DNA of 64,000 bases from IMG/VR virus record IMGVR_UViG_3300041583_000385, positions 22,323 through 86,322 of that record; one strand, given 5' to 3'. A program made the translations under genes and the position numbers. Every line of letters starts with the position of its first letter. The first letter of the stretch is position 1. This DNA is from a virus. Shown here piece after piece: positions 53,274 through 60,892 of the stretch. Under the pieces are notes generated by a model. That model searched no databases, was not told the origin of the DNA, and saw only the letters and a list, made by a program, of their open reading frames with translations.

Positions 53274-53549
53274 TTATTTTATTATTTTATCTATTTTATT
53301 ATTTCTCTCAATTGATGATACATATAATATAACATCTTTATAATAAGTCTCTGTTACTGTAAATGGTATAAATTTACCCGTAATTGGTTGAATATTTATA
53401 GTGTTTTCATCATTGTGTGTTCTACCATCAACAACCTCAAAATCATTTATGGTTAGTATATCTGATCCAGAAATACCCATATTTGGACTTCTTCTATAAT
53501 TCAAATATACTAAAATATAACCTTTATTTATACTATTTTTTGTAAACAT
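53274..53549 (-). CDS. Small hypothetical protein
   Basis: 91 residues, beta-rich (FIPFTVTETYYKDVILYVSS). Not recognised. Confidence 0.55.
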   Translation of the reverse strand: MFTKNSINKGYILVYLNYRRSPNMGISGSDILTINDFEVVDGRTHNDENTINIQPITGKFIPFTVTETYYKDVILYVSSIERNNKIDKIIK

Positions 53550-53913
53550 TTAACTTAAAATTGTATTAATTTTCTTATCCCTCTTTTTTGCTAAGTGTTC
53601 ATTAACTATTTCTTGTTCTTCCTTTTGGTAAATCGAATTCCATATGCTTGTTTTTTAGTATTGAGTATTGGTATAAAGTATTGATTATGACGAATTAAAA
53701 ATTTAGCAACTCCATTAACACGTCATTTTTTAGTCTTCTCCTTTTATCTATAACCGTACCCACCTTATTTACTAATTGTTTTTTATTTTTAGTACTGCGT
53801 ATTGAATAAATCAGTGCTGAAATTTCAACTTCGGCACTAAACTGGTATGACGCTAAGATCCGCTGCCCTGAGCATAGATGTAGTGATTGAGCAGGTTGTG
53901 TAGAAACTTCCCA
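53550..53913. other. Gene-poor interval with decayed frames and a hairpin-rich patch
   Basis: No intact gene. On the minus strand short pieces remain (MEFDLPKGRTRNS and, one frame away, EEQEIVNEHLAKKRDKKINT). At 53818-53905 the base composition rises in G+C and a hairpin AGTGCTGAAATTTCAACTTC/GGCACT is visible, so a second small structured RNA is possible. Confidence 0.4.
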
Positions 53914-54090
53914 TTATCTTAATACCATATATTTAACACCATCAACTACTTTAGTTATGTACTTACTATTAGACTTAGATTTAGAAGCTTTCTTAGTAGC
54001 TCTTTTCTTAGCCATTGCGGTTTTGGTGTTCTTTTCAGCTTCACCAAATTTATTCTTCATAACCTCTCTCATTGAATATCTTTCTTCCAT
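53914..54090 (-). CDS. Small basic (histone-H1-like tail) protein
   Basis: 58 residues: MEERYSMREVMKNKFGEAEK, then a Lys/Ala/Ser-rich stretch (AKKRATKKASKSKSNSK) and YITKVVDGVKYMVLR. Preceded by AAAAAAGGAGA (a good ribosome-binding site, unusual here) and a TATATTTG box. Probably DNA- or RNA-binding. Confidence 0.7.
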   Translation of the reverse strand: MEERYSMREVMKNKFGEAEKNTKTAMAKKRATKKASKSKSNSKYITKVVDGVKYMVLR

Positions 54091-54118
54091 AATTTCTCCT
54101 TTTTTGTTTGACTTCTAA

Positions 54119-54126
54119 CAAATATA
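54119..54126 (-). promoter_or_regulatory. TATATTTG promoter element
   Basis: Minus-strand box about 28 nt before ATG 54090; a 5' leader with a Shine-Dalgarno follows. Confidence 0.55.
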
Positions 54127-54173
54127 AGGAATCTTTTTTGTTTTTTCATCATAGAAAAGAAATATATATAACT

Positions 54174-54710
54174 ATGTTAAAGAAATATAAAGAATTTATA
54201 AAGGAGTCAATTAATGGATATAAATACGGATGTGTTATGATTGATGTACCAGTTAATAACTGGGAAGAGATAACATCTTGGATTGATCCAGAGGATGTAT
54301 ATGAGGGAGATGGTGATTCAACGTATGGTGTTCAACACAGACCACACCTTACACTTTTATATGGTTTACATAAGGAAGTATCAAATGAAGAAGTTAAGTC
54401 TGTATTTGACTCCTTTGATGATGAAATATCAGTTGAGGTTAATGGTTTTAATGTATTTGAAAATGATAAATTTGATGTTGTTAAATTTAATGTAAACCCT
54501 AAGGGTTCACTACAACATCTATTTGATAAACTATCAGAATTACCAAACTCTAATGAATTTCCTGATTATAAACCACATTTAACAATTGCTTATGTTAAAA
54601 AAGGTATGGGTAAAAAATACATTAAAAAAGACTATAAATATACAGTTAAGAACATAAATAAAATAACTTACTCTAATTCTGTTGGTAAAGAATTCAAATT
54701 TGATTTATAG
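54174..54710 (+). CDS. Leader-bearing 2H phosphoesterase (KKYKEFIKE|S)
   Basis: 178 residues from ATG 54174; an upstream frame to 54108 is rejected because the leader MLKKYKEFIKE starts here, just after an ATATATATAA motif. Two HxT motifs of the 2H superfamily: RPHLTLLYG (His58, Thr60) and KPHLTIAYVKKG (His135, Thr137). The superfamily includes 2'-5' RNA ligase-like and cyclic phosphodiesterases, and phage Acb1 that degrades CBASS signals. Substrate not determined. The leader is the closest here to the T4 internal-protein sequence. Confidence 0.88.
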   Translation: MLKKYKEFIKESINGYKYGCVMIDVPVNNWEEITSWIDPEDVYEGDGDSTYGVQHRPHLTLLYGLHKEVSNEEVKSVFDSFDDEISVEVNGFNVFENDKFDVVKFNVNPKGSLQHLFDKLSELPNSNEFPDYKPHLTIAYVKKGMGKKYIKKDYKYTVKNINKITYSNSVGKEFKFDL

Positions 54711-55453
54711 TCTAATATTTTAATTTTATAATCATCAGTTAGATAATCAATATACTTTTCATATACATCAACACAATCATAATCAATTGATGTATATTTT
54801 TTAATATTTTCAAATGGATACATTGGTCTAAGGTTATCTAAAGCACTTACTATTTTTAATGGTGTGTTATCAACAAAAGCAACTATTGGTATAATATGAT
54901 CAATCTCAAATGATTTTCTATTTTCCCAGGACATATCACCAATAAATTGCATTTCAATATATAACTTGAATTCTAAATCACTATATCCCAATAAATTATT
55001 AGTATAATCATTCTTATTCCTATTAAGTCTTCTGATAACAGATTTTAATGAGTCTCTGTATCTTTGTTTATGAGCATTTTTTATTTTATATTCATTTAAC
55101 CACTTTTTACCCTCTTCTGTTTTTCTATACTCTTTCTTTTTCTTATTTATTTCCTCTTTGTTATCTTTATAATAATTTGATAATCTTTCTTTATCTACAT
55201 CTTCATATCTTGTTCTATTATACTCTTTTTCTTTTTCTTTATTATCATCTCTCCACTTTTTACGTATTGGTTTCAACCTATCTTTATTTACTAAATAATG
55301 TTCTTTAGCATACTCTTTCTTTTTGGATTTAATATCTTTTTTATTTCTGTATTTTTTATAAGACTCCTTGATAGCTAATTTAGAACAACCTTCGCAATAT
55401 TTGCACCTTTTTGATAAAAATGATATATCAACATCACATTTTCCACAATTCAT
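54668..55453 (-). CDS. HNH homing endonuclease with zinc-ribbon start
   Basis: 261 residues. Cys-rich start (CGKCDVDISFLSKRCKYCEG), long Lys/Tyr/Glu helix repeats, then the HNH core SFEIDHIIPIVAF ... ALDNLRPMYPFENIKK. Unlike the copies at 17554 and 46965 it is intact. Overlaps the end of the 2H gene on the opposite strand. Confidence 0.88.
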   Translation of the reverse strand: MNCGKCDVDISFLSKRCKYCEGCSKLAIKESYKKYRNKKDIKSKKKEYAKEHYLVNKDRLKPIRKKWRDDNKEKEKEYNRTRYEDVDKERLSNYYKDNKEEINKKKKEYRKTEEGKKWLNEYKIKNAHKQRYRDSLKSVIRRLNRNKNDYTNNLLGYSDLEFKLYIEMQFIGDMSWENRKSFEIDHIIPIVAFVDNTPLKIVSALDNLRPMYPFENIKKYTSIDYDCVDVYEKYIDYLTDDYKIKILDYKSNLNSLPTELE

Positions 55454-55524
55454 AAAACTTTTTTATCTATATATAAATAAAGTGTCTTTCTGTTTCTGAC
55501 CAAAATAAAAAGAACTTTTTTTAT

Positions 55525-55534
55525 TTAATATATA
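55525..55534 (+). promoter_or_regulatory. Phage-type AT promoter motif
   Basis: TTAATATATA 6 nt before ATG 55541. Confidence 0.5.
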
Positions 55535-55540
55535 CATAAT

Positions 55541-56235
55541 ATGAAACATATAATAGGATATAATCAATTAAACGAGAATAAAATGTGGTATAAAACAATA
55601 CCAGAAATGTTAAGTTGGTTGAAATCCAAGATTACCAAACCATTTATATTTTTGGATACGGAAACTACTGGTTTAAATGGCCCAAAGAAAGAACAATTGA
55701 CACAAGTTTCTTGTTTAGTAACAGAGTGTGACTTTGGTAATAACACCTTTAAAGAATTAGCACAGTTTGATGAGAAAATAAAATTAACATCAGATACTAA
55801 ATCCAAATATAATGATGAGGGGGATAAAACTAAGTGGGTTTTAGGCTTTAACCACTATGGTAGTGGTGGGTATAAATATAAAGATGAGGAAATGGTTGTA
55901 AATGATTTTTTCGAATTTATATCTGATTACGAACCTTGTTTATTAATTGCACAAAATGCAGCATTTGATATGGCTATGTTGAGTGGTAGATATGGTAATA
56001 AAATAGAGAATGAAGTATTTGATACTAAAATGTTGATACAATTATATTTCTTACCACTACTACAAAAGTTAGCTGAGACCGCCGCATTATTTCCGTGATG
56101 TAAGTTTTCAAGAAAAAATAGATTTTATTGGTGTGTCACCTAGAGATGGTGGTTTAATATCATCTTCTATGTCAAAAATAGGACCTGTACTTGGAATTAA
56201 TATGACTGGGTATCACGATGCTATCATCTTAAAAT
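55541..56235 (+). pseudogene. DnaQ-like 3'-5' exonuclease with leader, frameshifted and cut by a homing gene
   Basis: Leader MKHIIGYNQLNE|N, then DEDDh motifs: FLDTETTG (Asp39, Glu41), QNAAFDMAML. The frame ends at 56098; in the +1 frame HYFRDVSFQEKIDFIGVSP ... GINMTGYHDAIIL continues to motif III (His-Asp), where the GIY-YIG gene begins. The last catalytic Asp and the rest are absent. Not functional as it stands. Confidence 0.75.
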
Positions 56236-57000
56236 TCTACATTTATATATTCTTTATCATGTCCAATATCGGGAGATGTTATGTATGTTGGTAAATCAAA
56301 TAACCCAAAGACTAGATTTTCAAAACATATACAAATGGCTGGTAACAACCATGATAAGAATAAATGGATAAATGATCTTAAATTCATAAAATTAAAACCA
56401 ATATTATCAATAATTGATGAGGTATTAATGTGTGATTGGAAAGATAAAGAAAAATTCTACATATCCAAATTCAGAAAATTAGGATGTAATTTGTTTAATA
56501 CGTCAATGGGTGGAGAGGGTTCTGATTCTGGTAATCAAACAAGTTTTAAACCAGGTAATGGGTCTAAAAGAATCGTTTGTCTAATGTGTGATGGTTCCTA
56601 TCACAAAACATTCGAATCAACTATAAAAGCTGCTGGGTATATAGGAAAGCATAATATAAGTAGTGTTTTAAAGGGTGTTACGAAAAAAGCGGGTGGGTAT
56701 ATTTGGATATATGAAGATAGGTATAGAATAATGTCAATTGTGGATATTCGTAAATTTGTTGAAAATTCAAATGATAATAGATCTAGGTTAAATGGTGAGG
56801 AAAGTAGATTTAAGAAGGGTAATGATGCTTGGAATAAAAAAAGTGTTAATCAATATACAAGAGATGATGTTTTTATAAAAACATGGGAAAGTGTTAAAAT
56901 ATCAACACTCTCACTGGGTAAGAAAGTAAATTCTAGTGGGATTTCGAGATGTGCTCGAGGTGATAGAAAAACAGCATTTGGGTATAAATGGAAATATTAA
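56233..57000 (+). CDS. GIY-YIG homing endonuclease lacking a start codon for its full domain
   Basis: The GIY-YIG motif (FIYSLSCPISGDVMYVGKS) lies upstream of the first ATG (56281), in an open frame from 56233 without ATG, GTG or TTG. From ATG 56281 the first catalytic Tyr would be lost. Downstream: KNKWINDLKF, KFYISKFRKLG, then NUMOD-like modules (TRDDVFIKTWESVKISTLSL, SRCARGDRKTAFGYKWKY). Inserted in the exonuclease gene. Confidence 0.75.
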   Translation, partial: NSTFIYSLSCPISGDVMYVGKSNNPKTRFSKHIQMAGNNHDKNKWINDLKFIKLKPILSIIDEVLMCDWKDKEKFYISKFRKLGCNLFNTSMGGEGSDSGNQTSFKPGNGSKRIVCLMCDGSYHKTFESTIKAAGYIGKHNISSVLKGVTKKAGGYIWIYEDRYRIMSIVDIRKFVENSNDNRSRLNGEESRFKKGNDAWNKKSVNQYTRDDVFIKTWESVKISTLSLGKKVNSSGISRCARGDRKTAFGYKWKY

Positions 57001-57001
57001 A

Positions 57002-57596
57002 ATGATAAAAATGATAAAAATAGGATTGACAGGGCCAATGGGAAGTGGAAAGACATTTTGTTCAAAACTATTTGGACAATTGGGTGTTCCTATTTTTTAT
57101 ACCGATGATGTTGCTAGATCAATAATAAACACTGATGAAGATTTAAAATCTGATATTAGAAAGGAGTTTGGGGGAGGTATACGATTCTAATGGTATTATG
57201 ATAACTTCCTTGATTAGAAGTATAGTATTTGTTAGTGGTTCTGAACATAAACTTAAAAAGTTGAATGAATTGGTACACCCATATGTATTTGAAAAGTACA
57301 ATAAATTCTGTTTAGAAAATTCTAATAAACCATATACACTGATTGAATCAGCTATACTTTATGAGACCGATTTAGATAAACTTGTGGATAAAGTTATTTA
57401 TGTTCATACTGATGAAGATTTGAGGATGAAGAGAACTTTTGATAGGAGTGGGTTTGGTAAAGATGAATATAGACAAAGAATGAAAGACCAGATTCCAAAT
57501 AAAGAAAGTATATCTGATTATGTTATTAGTAATAATGAGGGTGATGATGTTCATAAACAAATAATCGAGTTGGATAAACTAATATATAGTATATGA
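57002..57596 (+). pseudogene. CoaE-like (dephospho-CoA/dNMP kinase) P-loop kinase, +1 frameshift
   Basis: P-loop GLTGPMGSGKTFCSKLF, then GVPIFYTDDVARSI. A run of five G at 57170-57174 closes the frame at 57190. With four G it would read FGEVYDSNGIM and continue to LVHPYVFEKYNKF, LYETDLDKLVDKVIYV, RMKDQIPNKESI, ending 57596. Length 595 nt fits one extra base. Overlap of T4 gp1-type dNMP kinase with CoaE fold means the substrate is open. Confidence 0.8.
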
Positions 57597-57961
57597 AAAA
57601 ATTCACAGATATAACAGATAAAGAAGCTTCGATAGAATTCAATAAAGATAAAGAGAGTGATTTATCAAATGATATAACCGAGTTGAACGATCAAGTATCT
57701 GATGAGGTTAAAAATACTATATTAGATGGTGAGTGGGAGATTTGTAATATAATTGATGTATCTGCTAACAAACCAACAAATGAAGCTATCATAATCAATG
57801 CTGAATTGGGTGATAAGCAAGTTAAGAGAGGTGAATTTCTTTATGTAACTGCTCTTATTAATAAAAAAGGTAGACCATACCACCAAAGTCAAATGGGTGT
57901 CTTAAAAGTTAGAGTAGTAGAAATATACAATACACTACTAGTACTTAATAGCTTAAGATGA
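57593..57961 (+). CDS. Hypothetical protein, possible leader (MKKFTDITDKE|A)
   Basis: 122 residues. The start resembles MKKFTDKINE|S of the gene at 9866, but the cut site is less clear. Body beta-rich (EAIIINAELGDKQVKRGEFL, VLKVRVVEIYNTLLVL). ATGA overlaps on both sides. Confidence 0.6.
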   Translation: MKKFTDITDKEASIEFNKDKESDLSNDITELNDQVSDEVKNTILDGEWEICNIIDVSANKPTNEAIIINAELGDKQVKRGEFLYVTALINKKGRPYHQSQMGVLKVRVVEIYNTLLVLNSLR

Positions 57962-58672
57962 GACATTTAAAAAATTATAAAATTTTCGAGACACAAACTG
58001 ATGAGCATCATAATTTGGAAGATATTTCCAAGAATTTTTCGATGAGTATGGTTTTGTGAAATTTGATAGAGTTAAACACTTATTAATGCTTTCATCACAA
58101 AAACTTGGTTTGGGTATAGAAATATCCGACTCTTGGTGTTTTGGAGTTAAGTGTATTAAAATTAGAATGACTGATAGTAGTAGTGGTCGGTCAAATATTA
58201 AGAGAGGTGTTTATAAAGGATTTGATGGATTTATAGACCAAGAAATGGCTACTGTTATAAAAGAATGTCATGAGAGAATTGTTCAATATCTAAACCCGGT
58301 TCATGTTGAAATTGGATATTTGGGTGTACACACACGAGATTTTGATTTGTTGTACTTTAAGGAAGCTCCAGATATGAGTAGGTTTGGTGATGTTGAAATA
58401 TATGGATCGAATGTGGCTATACATTTAGATAAATTAAACCATTGGTTATCATTCGAAACGAAACACAACAATGGATTTGATGTTTTTTCTGAAAGTTGGG
58501 GTATAGAAGCTGTGCCATATCTAAAGGGTTATAGCGATCCAGGTTGGTTCTACTTTAATATGTATAGAGATAGAGATATAGATAATTTTAATTTATGGAT
58601 AAGTCCATCTATATTCATGATGGTAATTATTATTATTTTGATGATGGTGAAAAAGTATCCATAGATTTATAA
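57958..58672 (+). pseudogene. Leader gene with two frameshifts (MRHLKNYKIFE|T)
   Basis: The leader frame ends at 58059. The -1 frame restores YFQEFFDEYGFVKFDRVKHL and runs as a 202-codon frame to 58664. Its end (SIFMMVIIIILMM) looks unnatural; the neighbouring frame reads SIYIHDGNYYYFDDGEKVSI and stops at 58672. Without both shifts this would be a ~235-residue leader protein. Confidence 0.6.
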
Positions 58673-58680
58673 TTTTTTAC

Positions 58681-58688
58681 TATATTTG
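58681..58688 (+). promoter_or_regulatory. TATATTTG promoter element
   Basis: ACTATATTTG 12 nt before the proposed ATT start of the HAD gene. Confidence 0.55.
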
Positions 58689-58700
58689 TAAAAACAAGAA

Positions 58701-59165
58701 ATTTTCAGTATAATATTCCTAGATATCGATGGTGTTTTAAGAACACTAAAAAGTGATTTAGAATGGTCAAGTATTCTAAAAGAACCTGTGCCTACAAAAT
58801 ATACTGATAGGAGACTTAGTAGTGAAGCTATTAGAAATCTAAATGAAATAGTATCATATACTAGATCAAAAGTGGTAATAACATCCAATTGGAGATTGGG
58901 TCTTACTCTAACTCAATTAAAAATAATTCTTAGAAGTGAAGGTTTTCACGGTGATGTTGTTGGTAAGACTGATATCGGTGTTAGTAGAGGTGAAGAGATA
59001 TTAGAGTGGATAGAATTAAAGGGAGTTACTGATTATGTGGTAATTGACGATCAAGTAGGAGATATAATATCTGTTTTAGGTGATAAACGTGTTATTGAGG
59101 TTGATCATAAAAAAGGACTAGATAGAAATGTTGTTGATAAAGCAATAGATATATTATTTCAATAA
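58701..59165 (+). CDS. HAD-SAK-type phosphatase with a probable non-ATG start
   Basis: 154 residues if ATT 58701 is the start. Motif I IIFLDIDGVLRT, motif II VVITSNWRLG, GKTDIGVSRGEEILEWIE, motif III DYVVIDDQVG: the pattern of HAD domains of 'Swiss-army-knife' RNA-repair proteins (HAD_SAK). The frame has an upstream stop at 58690 and no ATG/GTG/TTG before motif I; the first GTG (58779) would delete the nucleophile. Likely acts on RNA or nucleotide phosphate ends. Confidence 0.8.
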   Translation: MFSIIFLDIDGVLRTLKSDLEWSSILKEPVPTKYTDRRLSSEAIRNLNEIVSYTRSKVVITSNWRLGLTLTQLKIILRSEGFHGDVVGKTDIGVSRGEEILEWIELKGVTDYVVIDDQVGDIISVLGDKRVIEVDHKKGLDRNVVDKAIDILFQ

Positions 59166-59510
59166 AGGAGATTTTGTCATTTTAGACCACTTATCAAATT
59201 CATACCAAATTTTATCACCACCACCTTTTTTACTTCGGTAATTCATACCATAAGATTTTAATGTTTCATCAAATTCTGATATTTCTTCCCTATTATAAAG
59301 GTTATCATCATCCTCATAATAATTACCCTCATAATTATCATCTACTAAAACATCATCTTTATCCTCTATTAATAGGTGTATCATTTTACCTTCTTTCCAT
59401 ATCTCTATTACCAATCCTAAATCTTGTAGATCTATTGTAAGGTCTTTAAGTATTTGTATTTTTTGATCAACCAAACTTTCAAATAATTTATATGGTATTA
59501 TTTTATCCAT
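59154..59510 (-). CDS. Leader-bearing protein (IPYKLFE|S)
   Basis: 118 residues. Leader MDKIIPYKLFE|S, then the family helix ILKDLTIDLQDLGLVIEIW and an acidic linker (DDNYEGNYYEDDDN). A single-domain member of the family seen at 10111 and 29308. Starts one base before the stop of the upstream leader gene. Confidence 0.7.
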   Translation of the reverse strand: MDKIIPYKLFESLVDQKIQILKDLTIDLQDLGLVIEIWKEGKMIHLLIEDKDDVLVDDNYEGNYYEDDDNLYNREEISEFDETLKSYGMNYRSKKGGGDKIWYEFDKWSKMTKSPLLK

Positions 59511-59713
59511 TATTTAGAAACCTTTATATCTATATCAACACCATCAAGTTCGTGTAATTCTTGTAAATATCCTGTTATTGCTGATTCTGGACTATTACAA
59601 TCATAGTATCCTTCTAGATTATCAGCAGTTTTCTTAGACATTTTAAGAACTATTGTTATTTCAATATCCTTTGTATCATCTGATGATTCGTTTATTTTAC
59701 TAAATTTTTTCAT
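59510..59713 (-). CDS. Short leader-bearing protein (MKKFSKINE|S)
   Basis: 67 residues: leader with I-N-E, then a small alpha/beta domain (IEITIVLKMSKKTADNLEGY). Same leader subtype as the gene at 9866. Confidence 0.65.
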   Translation of the reverse strand: MKKFSKINESSDDTKDIEITIVLKMSKKTADNLEGYYDCNSPESAITGYLQELHELDGVDIDIKVSK

Positions 59714-59752
59714 AAAAATTATTTTATTTTGTATAAAGTATATATTAATCCA

Positions 59753-59760
59753 TATATTTG
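59753..59760 (+). promoter_or_regulatory. TATATTTG promoter element
   Basis: CATATATTTG 6 nt before ATG 59767. Confidence 0.5.
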
Positions 59761-59766
59761 TGATTA

Positions 59767-59883
59767 ATGAAAATAGACGAAAAATTAATACAAGAAGGAT
59801 TTAATGAATCCATATTGAAATTCTATCACAATAGAACAAAGCAATCTGGTAGGTTAATGAAAAGTGCATTTCTTTTTGGTTAG
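59767..59883 (+). CDS. 38-residue peptide, possibly a truncated gene
   Basis: MKIDEKLIQEGFNESILKFY then HNRTKQSGRLMKSAFLFG. Its own promoter is intact. Followed by two strong promoter copies, so it may be a relic between transcription units. Confidence 0.4.
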   Translation: MKIDEKLIQEGFNESILKFYHNRTKQSGRLMKSAFLFG

Positions 59884-59894
59884 AAATGAATCCG

Positions 59895-59902
59895 TATATT
59901 TG
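59895..59902 (+). promoter_or_regulatory. First of two duplicated promoters
   Basis: CCGTATATTTGTAAGACAAG, repeated almost exactly 96 nt downstream. A TTTTTGG tract lies at about -33 distance. Confidence 0.6.
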
Positions 59903-59990
59903 TAAGACAAGTAAGGGTAAAAACATCACGAAAAATAAAAATAAAAATAAAAAACTTTCGAAAATGTTTGGTAAAAGAGATAATGTTCCG

Positions 59991-59998
59991 TATATTTG
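59991..59998 (+). promoter_or_regulatory. Second duplicated promoter, best Bacteroidota match
   Basis: TGTTTG (59965-59970), about 20 nt, then TATATTTG; agrees with the Bacteroidota -33/-7 consensus (TTTG...TAnnTTTG). Drives the gene at 60052, with a ~50-nt 5' leader. Confidence 0.65.
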
Positions 59999-60051
59999 TA
60001 AGACAAGAAAGAAATTAAATTATTAATCACTACATAAAAACAAAAAGAACT

Positions 60052-60672
60052 ATGGCAAATTTATTCGCAAAAGCAAAGAAAATGGCACCTAAAACAACTA
60101 AGGCTAAAGATGAGAAAGTAAGAATCTCTATTGAGGATAAAACTTTCTTTGATAAAGTTACAAAACTTGAACAACTTCAAGATACTATGAAATCATCTAA
60201 GGCGAAAGCAGATATGATTTCTGATGAACTTAAAGACCTTGGTAAAGAAAAATGGGCTGAACTTTACGCTGAGACTGGTAAGAATCCAGGATCTGTTATG
60301 TTAGAACAAATCAATGATGTTGATGATGTAGCACAATTGATGTTCGTTCCTACTGATAAGTATATTACTATCAATGAAGAAAGATCAGAAGAATTACAAG
60401 AAATTTATGGAGAAGATATCGTTACAGAAGATACTACTTTCTCTTTCGATTCAGTAATGATTGAGAAATATGGAGAAGTACTTTCAAGATTAATCCAAGA
60501 GTCTGAGGAAATTGCAGAAAAAGATAAAGAAAAAATTATCAAAGCAACTACTAAATTCTCTGTGGCTAAGGGAACTATCGATAACTTCAAAACTTATGGA
60601 GACGTTAGTGAAGTAATGGAGAGTGTTAGACCAGTAATCGCTTTGAAAAACGTAGAAATTATTAAAGGATAA
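60052..60672 (+). CDS. Abundantly expressed-looking helical protein paired with MoxR ATPase
   Basis: 206 residues, start MANLFAKAKKMAPKTTKAKD (basic tail), then mostly helical with an acidic bias (TDKYITINEERSEELQEIYG). More C-ending codons than its neighbours, two promoters and a strong terminator point to high expression. Family not recognised; the pairing with the AAA ATPase at 60934 suggests a substrate or cofactor. Confidence 0.65.
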   Translation: MANLFAKAKKMAPKTTKAKDEKVRISIEDKTFFDKVTKLEQLQDTMKSSKAKADMISDELKDLGKEKWAELYAETGKNPGSVMLEQINDVDDVAQLMFVPTDKYITINEERSEELQEIYGEDIVTEDTTFSFDSVMIEKYGEVLSRLIQESEEIAEKDKEKIIKATTKFSVAKGTIDNFKTYGDVSEVMESVRPVIALKNVEIIKG

Positions 60673-60683
60673 TAAAAAACAAT

Positions 60684-60716
60684 GAGAGAGTGTTAGTATA
60701 TAACACTCTCTTTATA
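60684..60716 (+). terminator. Intrinsic terminator
   Basis: 10-bp stem GAGAGTGTTA/TAACACTCTC with a 5-nt loop, then TTTAT. Follows the gene at 60052. Confidence 0.8.
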
Positions 60717-60731
60717 AATAAAAAGAGAAAA

Positions 60732-60805
60732 GCTCTCTTAGCTCAGTTGGTTAGAGCGGCGCGCTCATAACGCGTAGGTCAATGGTTCGAATCCATTAGG
60801 GAGCA
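60732..60805 (+). tRNA. tRNA with CAU anticodon (Met or Ile2)
   Basis: Acceptor GCTCTCT/AGGGAGC, D-arm GCTC...GAGC, anticodon stem GCGCG/CGCGT with loop CTCATAA (anticodon 60766-60768), variable AGGTC, T-arm AATGG-TTCGAAT-CCATT, discriminator A. CCA is not encoded. The CAU anticodon could read AUG, or AUA after lysidine modification; I cannot tell which from sequence. Low G:C in the acceptor apart, the fold is regular. Confidence 0.95.
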
Positions 60806-60892
60806 CAATTTTGAAATGCCTAACGATACAGACTTAGGTAAGTTTTTAAGAAATAATTCAAAATAAATTTGGTAAAGTAAATTAATAATCAT

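Noticed and set aside
54108-54173. Upstream extension of the 2H phosphoesterase
   Set aside because: The extension covers the divergent promoter; the leader motif and AT box define ATG 54174.
60816-60866. 16-codon ORF (MPNDTDLGKFLRNNSK) after the tRNA
   Set aside because: Too short and without promoter or homologous pattern; perhaps a tail of a lost gene.
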